The position numbers and the translations under genes are program-made. From contig MDYQ01000228.1 of assembly GCA_003024175.1 (NCBI GenBank), positions 1 to 42,774 of the forward strand: 42,774 nucleotides of DNA. Direction: 5' to 3'. The notes below the pieces were generated by a model. The model did no database searches. It saw only the letters and a list, made by a program, of their open reading frames with translations, and was not told where the DNA came from. The DNA is from Planoprotostelium fungivorum. Its lineage: Eukaryota > Evosea > Variosea > Cavosteliida > Cavosteliaceae. Shown piece after piece: positions 20,840 through 33,200 of the stretch; the first letter of the stretch is position 1; every line of letters begins with the position of its first letter.

Positions 20840-20945
20840 ATGAACCGAAATTTCGCATCGAAACGCGAGCATCGTCATCCTCTTCATTGAAATGCGAAAT
20901 TTTTCCTCCAATCTGAACGTGATTTCCACGTTATCTTAACGTGAA
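20840..20945 (+). promoter_or_regulatory. Polyubiquitin promoter with inverted repeats
   Basis: GAAATTTCGCAT (20847-20858) is matched by ATGCGAAATTTT (20892-20903), an inverted repeat. GAAATTTC also fits the nGAAnnTTCn pentamer pair of heat-shock elements. Closer to the gene, AACGTG, CACGTT and AACGTG occur at 20916, 20927 and 20938. Stress-inducible polyubiquitin genes often carry such sites; here it is inference, because GAAATTTC is also frequent in introns of this genome. Confidence 0.35.
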
Positions 20946-20964
20946 GCTTGGACCAACGACGTAA

Positions 20965-21714
<750 letters not shown>

Positions 21715-21925
21715 GTCAGTCGTCGTACTGCTCAGATTTGATATAAATCTTGATTAATTACATTTCATTTCTATCGAATAAATAGCATGAGGGTACCTCT
21801 TGACGATTACATCTACATCCTTCGTCTTACTTCTATCGGAATGCTAATTCCTCTCATCGACACAAGGAGATAGTTGAGTGGAAGTTGATGTTCGTGATGA
21901 TTACAGCCTAACGTGGTGTCTTTTA

Positions 21926-23202
21926 TCACAGCAATGGAGCCACGAGAGGATGGGACGACAGGAGCTCCACGACATCAGAATGACCTCGTGATGCCGCTAT
22001 TCTGATGGCCTCGTTGTCTTCTGCCGATGGATCTACCCTCGGGTCTGTCAAGAGGAGCCTGATCATGTTGATGTCACCGCGAGACGCGGCGCTTCTGATG
22101 GCGTTGTTGTTGCATGCCGAAGGATCTACTCGAGGGTCGGCCAAGAGAAGCTCTAAAACACGAAGGTCATCAGTGTCCAGCATGGCCACCTGCCTGATGG
22201 CAATGTTGTCCTCTACCGATGGATCGACGTTGGAATGGGCCAACAGCAGCTCGACCACCTCAGTGTGTACACCGTGAGAAGCCGCCTTGATCGCCCTGTT
22301 ACCTTCTGCAGACGGGTCAACGTTGGGATGGGCCATCAGCATCCTGACGATCTCAGTGTATCCGTAGCTGGAAGCCATTCTGATGGCATAGTTGTCTTCT
22401 ATTGATGGGTCCACACGAGGATTGGATAAGAATAGCCGTATGATATCCATACGATTGTGGCGGATTGCCATCATGAAAGGCTGATTGTCCACTGCTGACA
22501 GATCCACATGAAATTCGACGGAGAGTAACCGTACAATGTCCATGTAGCCCGCCGAGGCTGCACCTAGTAGAGCCTTCTGTCTCGCAGATTGATCCATACT
22601 AGGATCAGATAAGAGCAGCCGCACTACCTCGGTGCGCCCCCGAGCAGATGCCCACAGGATGGCCAGATTGTCTTCTGCCGATGGATCCACACGTGGATCA
22701 CGCAAGAGTAATTGTACGATCTCAGCAAAACCGCCCTCTGCTGCCCATTTGATGGCGTAGTTGTCTTCTGCTGACGGATCTACACGAGGATGAGACAAGA
22801 GTAGCCGGACAGCTTCAGTCAGGCCACTTTGAGATGCCGACTTGATCGGTTGATTGTCCTCCAGGGATGGGTCCAGCTCGGTACGAGCCAAGAGGAACTG
22901 AAGAGAGGAGGTTTTACAGCCTGACACGGCTAGATACAAGTCACAGCCGGCCAGACAGTCAGTGAAGCCATCCACTGAGAAAGATGAGAAGTGTGAGACG
23001 GGTGGAAATTCTCACCGATGTCTTTCCACAATTTACACGTTTTACGAAGGATATTCAACTGTTTCCTCCTGATCATGTGTGACTCGGGGCACTCGTCCGT
23101 CCAGATCTTGTTACAATGAACCCATTGTTCTATACCTTCGTTGAGCGCTGTGTGTAAGATAACTTTTGTAACGTCGTGACTGGTGATGCTTCCGTTTTCC
23201 AT
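21926..23202 (-). CDS. Ankyrin-repeat protein
   Basis: Two exons. The N-terminal part (MENGSITSHDVTKVILHTAL... to LWKDI) has no domain I recognise. After a 42-nt intron, about ten ankyrin repeats follow with the consensus RVDPSAEDNYAIRWAS-G--EVVRLLL-- of about 33 residues. Degenerate units lie in the middle (SMDQSARQKALLGAASAGYM; HVDLSAVDNQPFMMAIRHNR). Such repeats bind proteins; no catalytic domain is attached, so the partner is unknown. The first in-frame ATG after the upstream non-ATG codons is at 23202. The DPSAEDNxAI style is common in expanded ankyrin families of protists and giant viruses; nothing else suggests viral origin here. Confidence 0.85.
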
Positions 23203-23364
23203 GAAGATGATGTGTTCGGACAGCACCCGATATTCAAATAAAATGGACGAATTTAAACCGATGACGCAGCCTGATATCGATCAGTAGACAACTAAAGTCT
23301 TAGGACAGTCGATATTCCTCACAGAAAACGACAAGTTTTAACACATGATCTCTCCAGTCTTTAT

Positions 23365-24525
23365 TCATCGTCGGATGAGATGTGAAGGGATGGCCGATGT
23401 GATCAAGTGTATCCCCAAAATTGTGAACGAACCCAACAGAAGTCCATCCACTCCCGTTCTCCACCATCGATTGACGCTGTAGTTACTCTGTATGTCCATC
23501 ACCATCGTGATGGAAGATGATGCATCCGATCGATCGTGCTCACCCTCGCCACACCAGATAGGAAAAAAACGAAGAGGGCGTAGAGAGAATAGAGGTGGAA
23601 GAGGTTGTCGAAGGTGTGACACGTCAAGAGGGTCAACAGGGATGGTGTCGCACCGATGACACAATGGGAGACACTCATCACGACACCTCGTTGAGAGTCA
23701 GACGCAGTCAAGAAGAGATAAAGAAGTTGAAGGTGGGGATGTCGGTGATGGATGGATGGGACGACATGTGATTAAGACTCACCCGAGATGGAAACGGAGA
23801 GATCTGCATCCAATGGAGGCATCTCCAGCTCATCTTTCATCATCAGATCGACAAAGAATTCTCTGTTCTTGCTGAGAAGCTCTATGACTTTCTCTGCATC
23901 TTTCTGTTGAATACCCTTCGATACGTAGAGCTCGACCATCTCTCTCTGTTCTCCTTCTATGTAATTGTCGTATTCCCTGTGTATGAGATCAATCACCATC
24001 ACGATTTCCGATGACGTGATCTCACCATACTTCTCGGTTTCTTTCTTGGATGTACATGGACTCATATTCTGATTTCTGTCGAGACTCATAATATCCCAGG
24101 CATATTCCCGTCGATATGATGACCAACATCTGTGATACGATTGGTCCTTCATCGAATCGAGAGGGATCGATCTCACTTGGAAGGTGACCAATTGTGGAAT
24201 ATGATCGATTGTGTATATCGAAGGGAAGAGATTATAAGCAGCTGCTGCGGTGGCGGCCGCAACAGTCAAGCCATGGATGCCAGCACGTAATGAGATGTCT
24301 ATGTACTTCTTCAGCGAGTTTCTGAACGAGTTCCTGCCATATCGTCAGATGATTTGACGATATGATGTACGATTCTACGCACGCCTTGTGGGGCTCGTTG
24401 ATGAACTTATCGTGAACAACTTTAGAGAGGTCAACGTCTCCTGACTCGAACGCATCAACCGCCGCTTCCTTCTTTTCTGGCGTCATCTGGGGTCTGTGAA
24501 TTTCCTTCTCGTTTTTGTTCCGCAT
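23365..24525 (-). CDS. VIT/CCC1-family iron or manganese transporter-like protein
   Basis: Spliced exons give the order typical of vacuolar iron transporters. A first membrane helix (SLRAGIHGLTVAAATAAAAY) is followed by a second ending ISTGICLGYYESRQKSEYES. The cytosolic metal-binding domain has YIEGEQREMVELYVSKGIQQ, KDAEKVIELLSKNREFFVDL and MMKDELEM. The C-terminal helices are GVVMSVSHCVIGATPSLLTL, HLYSLYALFVFFLSGVA and WWRTGVDGLLLGSFTILGIH. The family exports cytosolic Fe2+/Mn2+ into vacuoles by H+ antiport. The helix-1 signature normally reads G..DGL; here it is AGIHGL, with His in place of Asp. The start is unclear: 24525 is the first in-frame ATG, while the open frame extends further without one. 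Confidence 0.8.
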
Positions 24526-24780
24526 AAGATAATCCAAAGGAAATGGTTCATCTACATCGTATTTTATGTAAGAAGTAGTAACCTCCACCACCTCATCATC
24601 GTCTTAAAGATCACAACCTATCGAATAGAATCTCCAGAGTGACACTGTACACTGAGTTTGTTCACGTTTCTGTGATACAATGACAATTTCACACACAAAT
24701 GGTTTTCCGCTTTATCTGTTATTCCTTTCCTCTTCTTCCTCACACGTTCAATCCTTTGTCTCTATCGTCTGTCACCGCAT

Positions 24781-25389
24781 TCACACGAATCCTCCCTCTT
24801 CAGCATCCACTTCCTCCATCAACTTCTTGTACTCATCACTCCACATCGCCTCATCGTAGTTCTCTTTCGTCTGTCCCTCTTCGATCACCTGTTCCATTCA
24901 GTCCTTCTACCCTCTTCTCATCACTCACGCAGACTCCCTCGTCATCATCGCTGGAGTTCAATCGCATATCTGCGACGGTCTGCGAACAGAGTTGCACGAG
25001 GTGTCTCTCTTGCTCGAGTTGTGGGGAATCTAAATCTTCTACCACCAATTCCCTCTCAGGCTCCACCGTAAATTTCGGTTCTACAACGAGCCGGGTTTCC
25101 GTGACTTCTGGATCTACAACCTGCCGCGTTTCTGTGATCTCGTTTAAGTCTCTTGCTTCAGGGAGGGGAGATGAAGAGGTGATGCCGTCGATCCTGGGAA
25201 GGACTGGGACAGGTGGTGGAGAAGCAGCTCCAGGGCTCTCGAGGTAAGAGGGAGCTCTCGGTATTTGCAGGTGGGAAGGTGCTGACAGATTGTGGAATTC
25301 GACTTTGAGATCGTCTACGAGTTCTCTCATCTGATGTTGATGTGAGATCACGTGACAGACGCATCGCTCACCTCAGAGGCAAAATCCAT
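24781..25389 (-). CDS. Orphan acidic Pro/Glu-rich protein
   Basis: Three exons read in one frame: MDFASE, then MRELVDDLKVEFHNLSAPSH...DDDEGVC, then VIEEGQTKENYDEAMWSDEY...AEEGGFV-stop, about 180 residues. The middle holds a Pro-rich segment (GAASPPPVPVLPRIDG) and Val/Glu repeats of the type TETRQVVDPEVTETRLVVEP. It looks largely disordered with short helices at both ends. No family is recognised. It lies 76 bp downstream of the next minus-strand gene, so the two may be transcribed close together, but each has its own stop and start. Confidence 0.6.
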
Positions 25390-25465
25390 CTCCCTCAGAT
25401 CTCCAAAATCATTGACCACGATGTCTCTGAATTTACATCAGTGAAGGTTTTAAAGAGGATGGGCG

Positions 25466-26196
25466 TCACTTTGTGTTCGTGATGGCCTCTTTAGACGCCT
25501 TCCATGCTTCCGTGTTGGTGATGTTCTCTCCCACTTTTTCTATGCCTCCTTTTGTCTTTTCTACCGTGTTCAAGACTTTCTCTTTCAGCTTGTACCTGAA
25601 TGGATGAGTGATGCAGATCGATCGATCGATCGCCTCACTCCTGATTGGCATTCTGGATGGCATCCGTGATGTTACTGAGGAATGAAATGCCTCCATTGAC
25701 GATATCGGATAGAATCTCTCCCGTGCTTGCTCTCGTCTGATCAGATGACAATTAGAATGTGATGTGAAGGTGAAGTCGTGTGGCCTCACGATGGTGGGCT
25801 TGGGAGGTCCGACGAGTGCTTTGTCGATGTGATGTATTTGTGCATTCGTTTCTTTCAATTTCTTCGACACATCATCGATCTGGGATTCTGAGATGGCGTC
25901 TCGTGCGATCTGCTTCCGCAGTTCCAATTGTTTCTGAGATAGGAATTTCTGAACATCGTTGAGGATGTAGACGATTGACGTCACATCACCTTGATGTATT
26001 CATGCATAGCATACGAGCATACTTTCAGATGTTCTTCCATCGTATGATCCATCTTGTTTGTGGTAAAATTGCAGCCGTCCAAGTTGTATGGACAAGATAT
26101 CACCTGTGATGCACACATCACTCACTATATCCATCAGACTCGGACATTCACCTTTTCCTCTGTTTCTATCGTATTCGTATTGACTGATTGCGCCAT
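25466..26196 (-). CDS. Small protein with a CCHH zinc finger and amphipathic helices
   Basis: From MAQSVNTNTIETEEK the spliced frame continues VISCPYNLDGCNFTTNKMDH-TMEEH, a C-x5-C-x9-H-x5-H pattern like TRAF/SIAH-type or U11-48K-like fingers. Helices follow: KFLSQKQLELRKQIARDAIS, KKLKETNAQIHHIDKAL, STGEILSDIVNGGISFL. The C-terminus KVLNTVEKTKGGIEKVGENI...ASKEAITNTK has 11-residue periodicity like lipid-surface amphipathic helices (perilipin/synuclein style). About 185 residues. The ATG at 26196 is first in frame. An intron near 25615-25640 contains (ATCG)n. Function unknown; membrane-surface association is inference. Confidence 0.6.
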
Positions 26197-26409
26197 GTTC
26201 GTATGATTGTGATGAATCGTTTTTCTGTGAACAAAACGCACCGCTACAACAACTCTTTACTTTGGGAAGGCTTTCGCACAAGGAAGAACAAAAGATAGCT
26301 CTGCTATCACTCACCGACCTTACCCCTCACAGAAAACACTCTACGAAGAGAGATGAAACATAAGACGGAGACCTCAGAGACTAAAGAACAAAAGTGTATT
26401 TTCACTCTG

Positions 26410-29400
26410 TTAGAGCTTCGACGGGGGGCGAAGGGGTACTTCTCTGTGTGTATATGTCTTCTTCCCCGTGCTGTAATCGGAGACAATCTCTCCATCACCA
26501 CTGGTCAGCTTCCACTTGGATGTCAACAATCCATCGATGCCGACGGGTCCTGCAGAGTGTCAATGTCTATGACGAGTCGATGACTCACCTCTGGCGTGGA
26601 TTCTACCAGTTGAGATTCCAACTTCAGCTCCCAGTCCAAATCGGTAGCCGTCTGCGAACCTGGTGCTCGCGTTGTGAAAGACGCAGGCCGAGTCGACCTG
26701 CACCACGTCAGATGAGGTTCGTCTACAACGGTGTAGATGGGATCATACCTCGTTGAGGAAGCGTCTGGCGGCCTCTCCATCTCTTGTGACGATGGCGTCG
26801 GTGTGGGAGCTGCTGTAGCGGTTGATGTGCTGCACGGCCTCCTCTAGATCCTCCACGATCTCTACCGTCATACCGAGGTCACCGTACTCCTCCTGTCGTA
26901 CGTCAGATGACGTCATCCGTTGTAGATCGTTCACCTTGAAGGATTTCGTGGGCTCCAGCTGCTGGAAGCTGATTTTAGCCTTGGGGCCGGCGTACAGCTT
27001 GACTTTGGCTCGGACCAGGCTGTCGAACAGCTTCTGGGCTCTACCGTCACGGACGAGCTGTCTGTGGACGAGGAGGGTCTGTTACGTCTCACTACAACGA
27101 GCCAATTTCATCTTCTCACCTCGGCAGCATTACAAGCGGACGGGTAATCCGTCTTCGAATCCACCACGATCCGGGTAAATAGTTCTTCCGGCGCATCCTC
27201 GTGTACGTAAACGTGACAGATACCCTCAGAATGTCCCATGACTGGAATTTTCGTCGACTTTTGGATGTGGGACACCAGTTCAGCAGAACCTCTGGGTATG
27301 ACCAGATCGATGTGTTCGTGATGCTCCAACAGTTCATTGATGCTCTCTCTGCCCTCTACTAATCCGATGGCGTCCCTATTCGAGTCAGCCGGAGAAACGG
27401 AAGAATCGACGGGGAGACCTGGAGACTCTGCCCTGGGTGGCGCGTTGTAGACTGTCAACGATGATACCGTGGAGCACGGCGTTAGAGAAGGTGGCCTCTT
27501 TTCCTCCCTTCAAGAGCAATCCGTTACCACTCATGATCGCCAGCGCGGAGACTTGGGGTAAGACCTGATGACGTCATCAGCCGGAAGAACGGAAGAATAG
27601 AATACCTCCGGTCTGCTCTCGAAGATGACCAGCAAGACTCCGATCGGTGCCGTGACCTGAAATTTCGTCAGTTTCCTCGCGAAATCTCGCGGAGATTTCA
27701 CCTGCTCCAAGATCAACCCCGGCGACAGCTCCGTCTTTCTCAGGAGTTTCCCAACGGGGTCCTCTCTAGCCTCCGCGATGCTCTTCAGACCATCAATGAG
27801 GGAGGCCAATTTGGGACCGGTCAATTTGAGACGGGACACCAGTTGAGAGTTCGTGTTGTTCTTCTTGGCCAGCTCGATGTCTTTCGCGTTCGCAGCCAAG
27901 ATGTCACTCTGCTGGGACTGCAGTTGAGAGGCGATATCGAGGAGGACGGCGCGGCGGGAGGCGAGATTCAATTTTTGAAGTTGGCGGGAACCCTCGCGGG
28001 CGGCCTGGGCGACGAGGCGGGAGTCCTGGCGGGAAGTTTGAAATTTGAAGGGAAGTGAGACTCACCTTTTTGGCGGGAGCGGAGGCGGGGTTCATCATGA
28101 GAGAATTTCTGGGAATGTTCTCGGTGGGGTAGCGGACAAAGAGTGTACCGACCTGATAAGGTCACGTGACTGTCTGGTTGTAGATGCCCACCTCTTCTCC
28201 CCTCACGATACGTAAGACAGAATCGTTCTTCATTCCATTGGCGATGACCACGGCATCGATGCCTGCCGATTTGACCTGCGGACGAGATTAAATCATTTCT
28301 TAAATGATTTTAATCACCTGGTCGACGTCTTCGTGTAGAGCTTTGAGGATGGCATCAATCTTGGCTTGCATTCCTCCTCGACCACCACTGGACTTGGAGC
28401 CGAAGGTGACCTGAAACGTGCGATTCAGCGTGCGAACGTCAGACTACAACGCGCCACCTGAGTCTGGGGTAGCCAGGTCGCGATGACATCCGGTAATTCG
28501 CCGTGACCCGGTAGAGATCGGTAGACACCGTCCACATCAGAGAGCAGCACCACCAAGTTCGAGTTGGAGGCTAAGCCAGTGAGGCAGGCGAGACTGTCGT
28601 TGTCCCAGAGACACAGGAAATCTTTCTTGGCAGCTGCTCGAGATGAGTCGATGATGGGCATATGAGGTGATGGAAAAGTCGATGTCTCACATGATTCTGA
28701 GAGTCCGACAAGGGGAGTGGACGCATGCGAAGTGACATCGTTCTCATTGAGAACGGGGATGACGCCTGCCTTCAGGAGCTGATCGATGGTGTTTCTCAAA
28801 TTGTTCCTCCTGTCTTTGATGCGAAAATCATCGTCGGTGACGAGCAGCTGTGAGCACCTAAGAGACGTGAGCGAGAGAGGCGGAGATGGATGTCACCTTC
28901 TTCCTTGGATGCCAAAGAGGAACTCGTATACATGCATCAGCTTGGCCTGTCCAACGGCCGCGCAGGAACGAGTGTCAGGGTTGGCGTGCCCCAGAGCGTT
29001 GAGTTCGGTCCTACCCAGACAAACAGATCCACTGTCCAATGTAAGATATGGAACATGCACTTGAGAATTTCTCTTCTTCACCTGCTGACGAGAATGACTT
29101 GTTTTCCTTGTTTCTGCAATGCACAAATCTATTCAGTGTGTTAGACGATTGTGCCAATGTCAGACGGCGAGCATGGTGACACCAGCATGATTCGAATGGA
29201 ATGGAATAGATGAGTGAATTCAGAGATCCTACCTGCTCAACCAAGTTGGCAAGACGAGTCAGTGATGGTTTTCCATCTTGAGTGACAACGTTTGTGCCGA
29301 CTTTGATGACTAAACGCCTGACACCATGGCTAAGTTCAGCACGTGTAACAGGTCTGGGACTTTGCTTCTGTTCCACAAAGATGACGGGAGGGGCCACAGT

Positions 29401-29748
29401 TGCCACTTGCATAGGGAGTTGGCTGAAGACTATATCACTCTCTCTTCTCTCTAGGATCGCTCCAATGAAGCATGTGAGAGTTTCAACCGACAGAGGTGAA
29501 AGAATGAACCGTGATTGACGTGTTATGGAGATCACAATGCATGATGATGATCTTCTCACCCTCTTCTGGTGGTATAGAAGAGAGGCGTTCGAGACTTCCA
29601 GCTGCTGTCCGACGGACTGGTGAAGGTGAGGTCTGAGAGGAAAAAGCAGAATTCCCAAACTCATTCCCGGGAACATGTTACCCGACGTCTCGTCAGACAT
29701 CATTAATTTTCCGTTCATTTTCACTTCAGCGTCCAATGAGGCCAACAT
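26410..29748 (-). CDS. P5CS: Delta-1-pyrroline-5-carboxylate synthase (fused glutamate 5-kinase and gamma-glutamyl phosphate reductase)
   Basis: The N-terminal half is glutamate 5-kinase: [78 protein letters not shown]. The C-terminal half is gamma-glutamyl phosphate reductase: [57 protein letters not shown], and the active-site region [18 protein letters not shown] with the catalytic Cys. The tail [20 protein letters not shown] is typical. The enzyme makes P5C from glutamate for proline synthesis. The ProB-ProA fusion is the arrangement of animals and plants; bacteria and most fungi keep two genes. The first about 60 residues (from Met at 29748) are extra and could be a targeting sequence. 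More than a dozen introns, several with CGTTGTAG half-sites. Confidence 0.93.
26722..26737. repeat. Intronic palindrome, copy C
   Basis: TCTACAACGGTGTAGA inside a P5C synthase intron (minus-strand gene), one mismatch from perfect. On the sense strand it follows the donor GTATGATCCC. Confidence 0.8.
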
Positions 29749-30271
29749 GAGCGTCTCCTCTTTCGATCGGCCATCAGGGACATCTCATGTGCCTCTTTGT
29801 CTAAACATACGGGAAACCTACTCGAACGGGGACTCTGGATGGAATCTAAGGACGGAGCGTATGGTGGGTCGTGGTACAAGTTTGTAAAAGGCTGCAGAGG
29901 GAGGGAGGACGAGTACCCGACTCAGGGGGGTGTTAGGATGAGATGGTTGTTTGTAGATGGTGGAAGAATGGAAATATTGGTTATCGATCAATTCTGTTTG
30001 GGGCATCGTTGAAACGCAAGCGATAGCCGCTGTGGTACTTTCTCACGATTGAGTCGGAGTCGTTCTATAAACCATATGCTCAAGTTCGAATGTAGCCAGA
30101 TCTCCATTGACAATTGTTTGATATTCATTCTATCATCGTTGAGCTGCGGTGTCTCTCCATTAAATCGACTTAAAAGTTGAAAATCTTCGGCAGAAATCGA
30201 TTTATTGTTTTTCCCTCCAAATTCGTCACTTTGTTCTTGGGCCTCGCGAAGAAGAGTATGCACAACTGAGC
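29749..30271. promoter_or_regulatory. Divergent intergenic region (P5CS / SET gene)
   Basis: This 523-bp spacer must hold both promoters. No protein-like frame is convincing. Just before the SET gene start, ATGCACAACTGA at 30258-30269 would be a three-codon upstream open frame if the transcript begins further upstream; it could dampen translation (inference). Confidence 0.4.
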
Positions 30272-33200
30272 ATGCTCGACCCTGAGCCACGCCAGAAGAA
30301 GAAAGAGAAGAAATTCTTATCCCTCGATGAACTGCTGACCCACCACTCTTCATCTGAAGATGAAAAGGATAAGAAATCTGCAGCCACCATGCCACCAACG
30401 ATTCCAAAGGTAGAACCGCCTGCAGTACCCATCGAGAAACCGAGTCAAGAGGAAGAGGAGGTCGATCAGGTCGGTTACATTAGTTGTGATTGCGCCCCCA
30501 ATTCTCCACCCATCATCCATCGACGATTTCCATCCACTATTCCATTCAGATGGATCGAAACATATGATCACCATTATATCGCGATTCTATCGGCTGATAC
30601 CTCGGCAGCAATCGAATACCCCGAGGGCAAAATCACGAACGGGTCGAGTCATCAAGCCCTCCCAGGCTCGAATGGAAGCGGAAGAATCTGATCGTCTCAT
30701 CGAACAAGAACTAGAAGAGAAGCCAACCGGGGAAAAGAAGTGAGTCTCCAACTTTTCTCCTTTCCTCTCGATCCCATCTGCATCTCCCCATTCTCATTTT
30801 CATCTCCAGAAGAAAAGCTGCGACTCCCCGGAAGACACCTACGCCCCGCAAGCCAAAAGCGATTCCACAACCTGCATCGACACCGACATCCATCCTTTCA
30901 CCCAATGAAGTCACGCTACCTGAAACTTCTATCCCAGAGCCATCACTCAGTGAAGATCTCGAAGGTGCAGAAGGTAGATCGAAGAGGATGAGAAAGGTGA
31001 TGCCGATGTTCAATGCACGCTGATTCACACTCTACAGATCCCTCAGACCAAAGGTGAAGCGGCGGTAGAGGGAGAAGAAGAAGAAGACATGGAGGAAGTG
31101 GAAGAGATCACGACCGGACCAGATGGCCAACTCATCAAGAAGATGGTGAAGAGAAAGAGAGTGACCCCATTGACCTCCGTGGCTTCTCTGGACGAACTCA
31201 ATGCAAACAAGGTGAGATGAAATGGTATGGTTGGATGCTGAATGGTGCAGCGCAAGAAGATTGTGACTGTGGCCAAGTTGGGGTTGACCGATGCGTTGAA
31301 GAACGTGACGGACATGGCGGGATGGTCCGAGGCCAGGGTCAAGGTGAGAATCCGTTTCCCGCCACATTTTCCCGCTCGTTTTCCTCATCATCCCCTCGAA
31401 TATCTCCCGCCAAAAGATTGACGAGGGTAGGCCTGGAACAACCGTGCCACGGTACCGAACGCATATTATTTCCGGTTCAATGAACCAGGTGAAGAACAGA
31501 AGACGGGTCCGTGGACGGCCCAGGAGAAACTCCTCTTCAAACAACGCATGGAAGAAGTGAGACATTTTCATAAATATCTTCTCCTCACCCTCCATCAGGT
31601 CGGCGTCAACGGAGAGTGGGGACTCTTCAGTCGTCCCATACCCGGAAGGGTGAGTACTGTACGTACGCTACGTACGCTGATGACGTCATCAGGTGGGCTA
31701 CCAGTGTGCATCGCAGTTTAGGAAGATGGTACAGAAGGGGGAGATCAAACCACCCGCTGGTTACGTCCCTGTGACGAAGAAGAGGGGAGAGAAGGGAGAT
31801 GGCTCGGAAGTTCCGAGGGAGCAACGGGCCGCCCGAGGAAAGAAGGCCAAGGTAGACGTGAGTCATCCATCTACAACGCCCTTTATTCATTTTCTCAGGA
31901 TTTCGACGACCTGCCCGGGTCACCCAGTTCCCTGTTGGAGGCACCGAACGATGTGATCCGTCTACAACGTTGTAGATCGAATATTGACTTTTCAAGGGCA
32001 CGCGGCTGACTACAACTCCCACGGTGTGGTACAGTAAAGACAAGTCACAAGAGATCCAATCCCTGGAATTCTGTTACTTCTGCGGAAGTTTTGGGGGACC
32101 CGACAGCCTCATCAGCTGCGTGGACTGTGGAGAGAGCTACCATCAGTCTTGCTTCGATCCACCCATTCACGTCAAACCAGAGTACCGCTTCAACTGGAGG
32201 TGATGACGTCATCACACGTCATCCACTCAACTCTACCAGGTGTCCCAACTGCAAGTTTTGTGAGGTATGCAAGGGACCACAAGAAGAAGACAAGCTGCTC
32301 GTCTGCGAGCTGTGTGATAGCTCCATCCACACCTTCTGTCTAGATCCTCCACTGTCTGATATACCGGACAATCTGTGGCTTTGCAGGAAATGTGGAGTCT
32401 GTGCAGAGTGTGGATCTACAAAGGCTGCACCGAACATAGAAGACAACAGCGGCTGGATCACTCTACCGGAGGACCCACACAATGGTCAGGTGAGATATTT
32501 CCGAGAAATTTTGAGGAAGAGACTGAGATATTTCCAGGAAAAGAAGACGAAATTGCAGTGGTACACTTGTTTCTGTCAGAAATGTGGAGAGCAGAGGAAG
32601 AGGACCAAACTGTGTAAGACGTGTGGCTGCAGGGACAGCAACGTAGAGACAATGTTAACGTGCACGGCCTGCGGTAGACACGCGCACGAGACGTGTGCGT
32701 CACCACAGGAACTGTCCATCAACGGATTCCGGTGTTTGGAGTGCAACACGAGTGCGGTGAGTCCATCATGAAGACATGTCCGTGATGATCGTGATCATCA
32801 CACATCACACATCACACATCACACATCACACGATCGTGATGATGATGAATGATCCATGATGATGATCGCGATCGTCCATGTGATCATGCAGATGATGATG
32901 TAGCTGATCACGTTGACAGAACGAAATGGATCCGATGATGAGAGGACTGGTAGAGACGAGAGACAAGATCACGTCAGGAGGAGGATTAGAAGTAGACGAC
33001 ACGTGGATGACCGACACAAGGTAACAAGTGAGGGGAGCGTGAAATAAAGAGATTGCAACGGAAGCAACACCAAGATTTCTGAGAATTTTCCATCTACAAC
33101 GAGCTTCCGTTGATCTCATTCATCTCCCCTCTCTTCTGTCAAGGTCTCAACTTCTCCAGGTCTTGTCAATTGTGCCAGGGGAGGGACAATTCGAACACCT

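Noticed and set aside
21926-23202. Viral origin of the ankyrin-repeat gene
   Set aside because: Its repeat style is shared by protists and giant viruses, but it has a spliceosomal intron and normal neighbours, and no viral genes are near.
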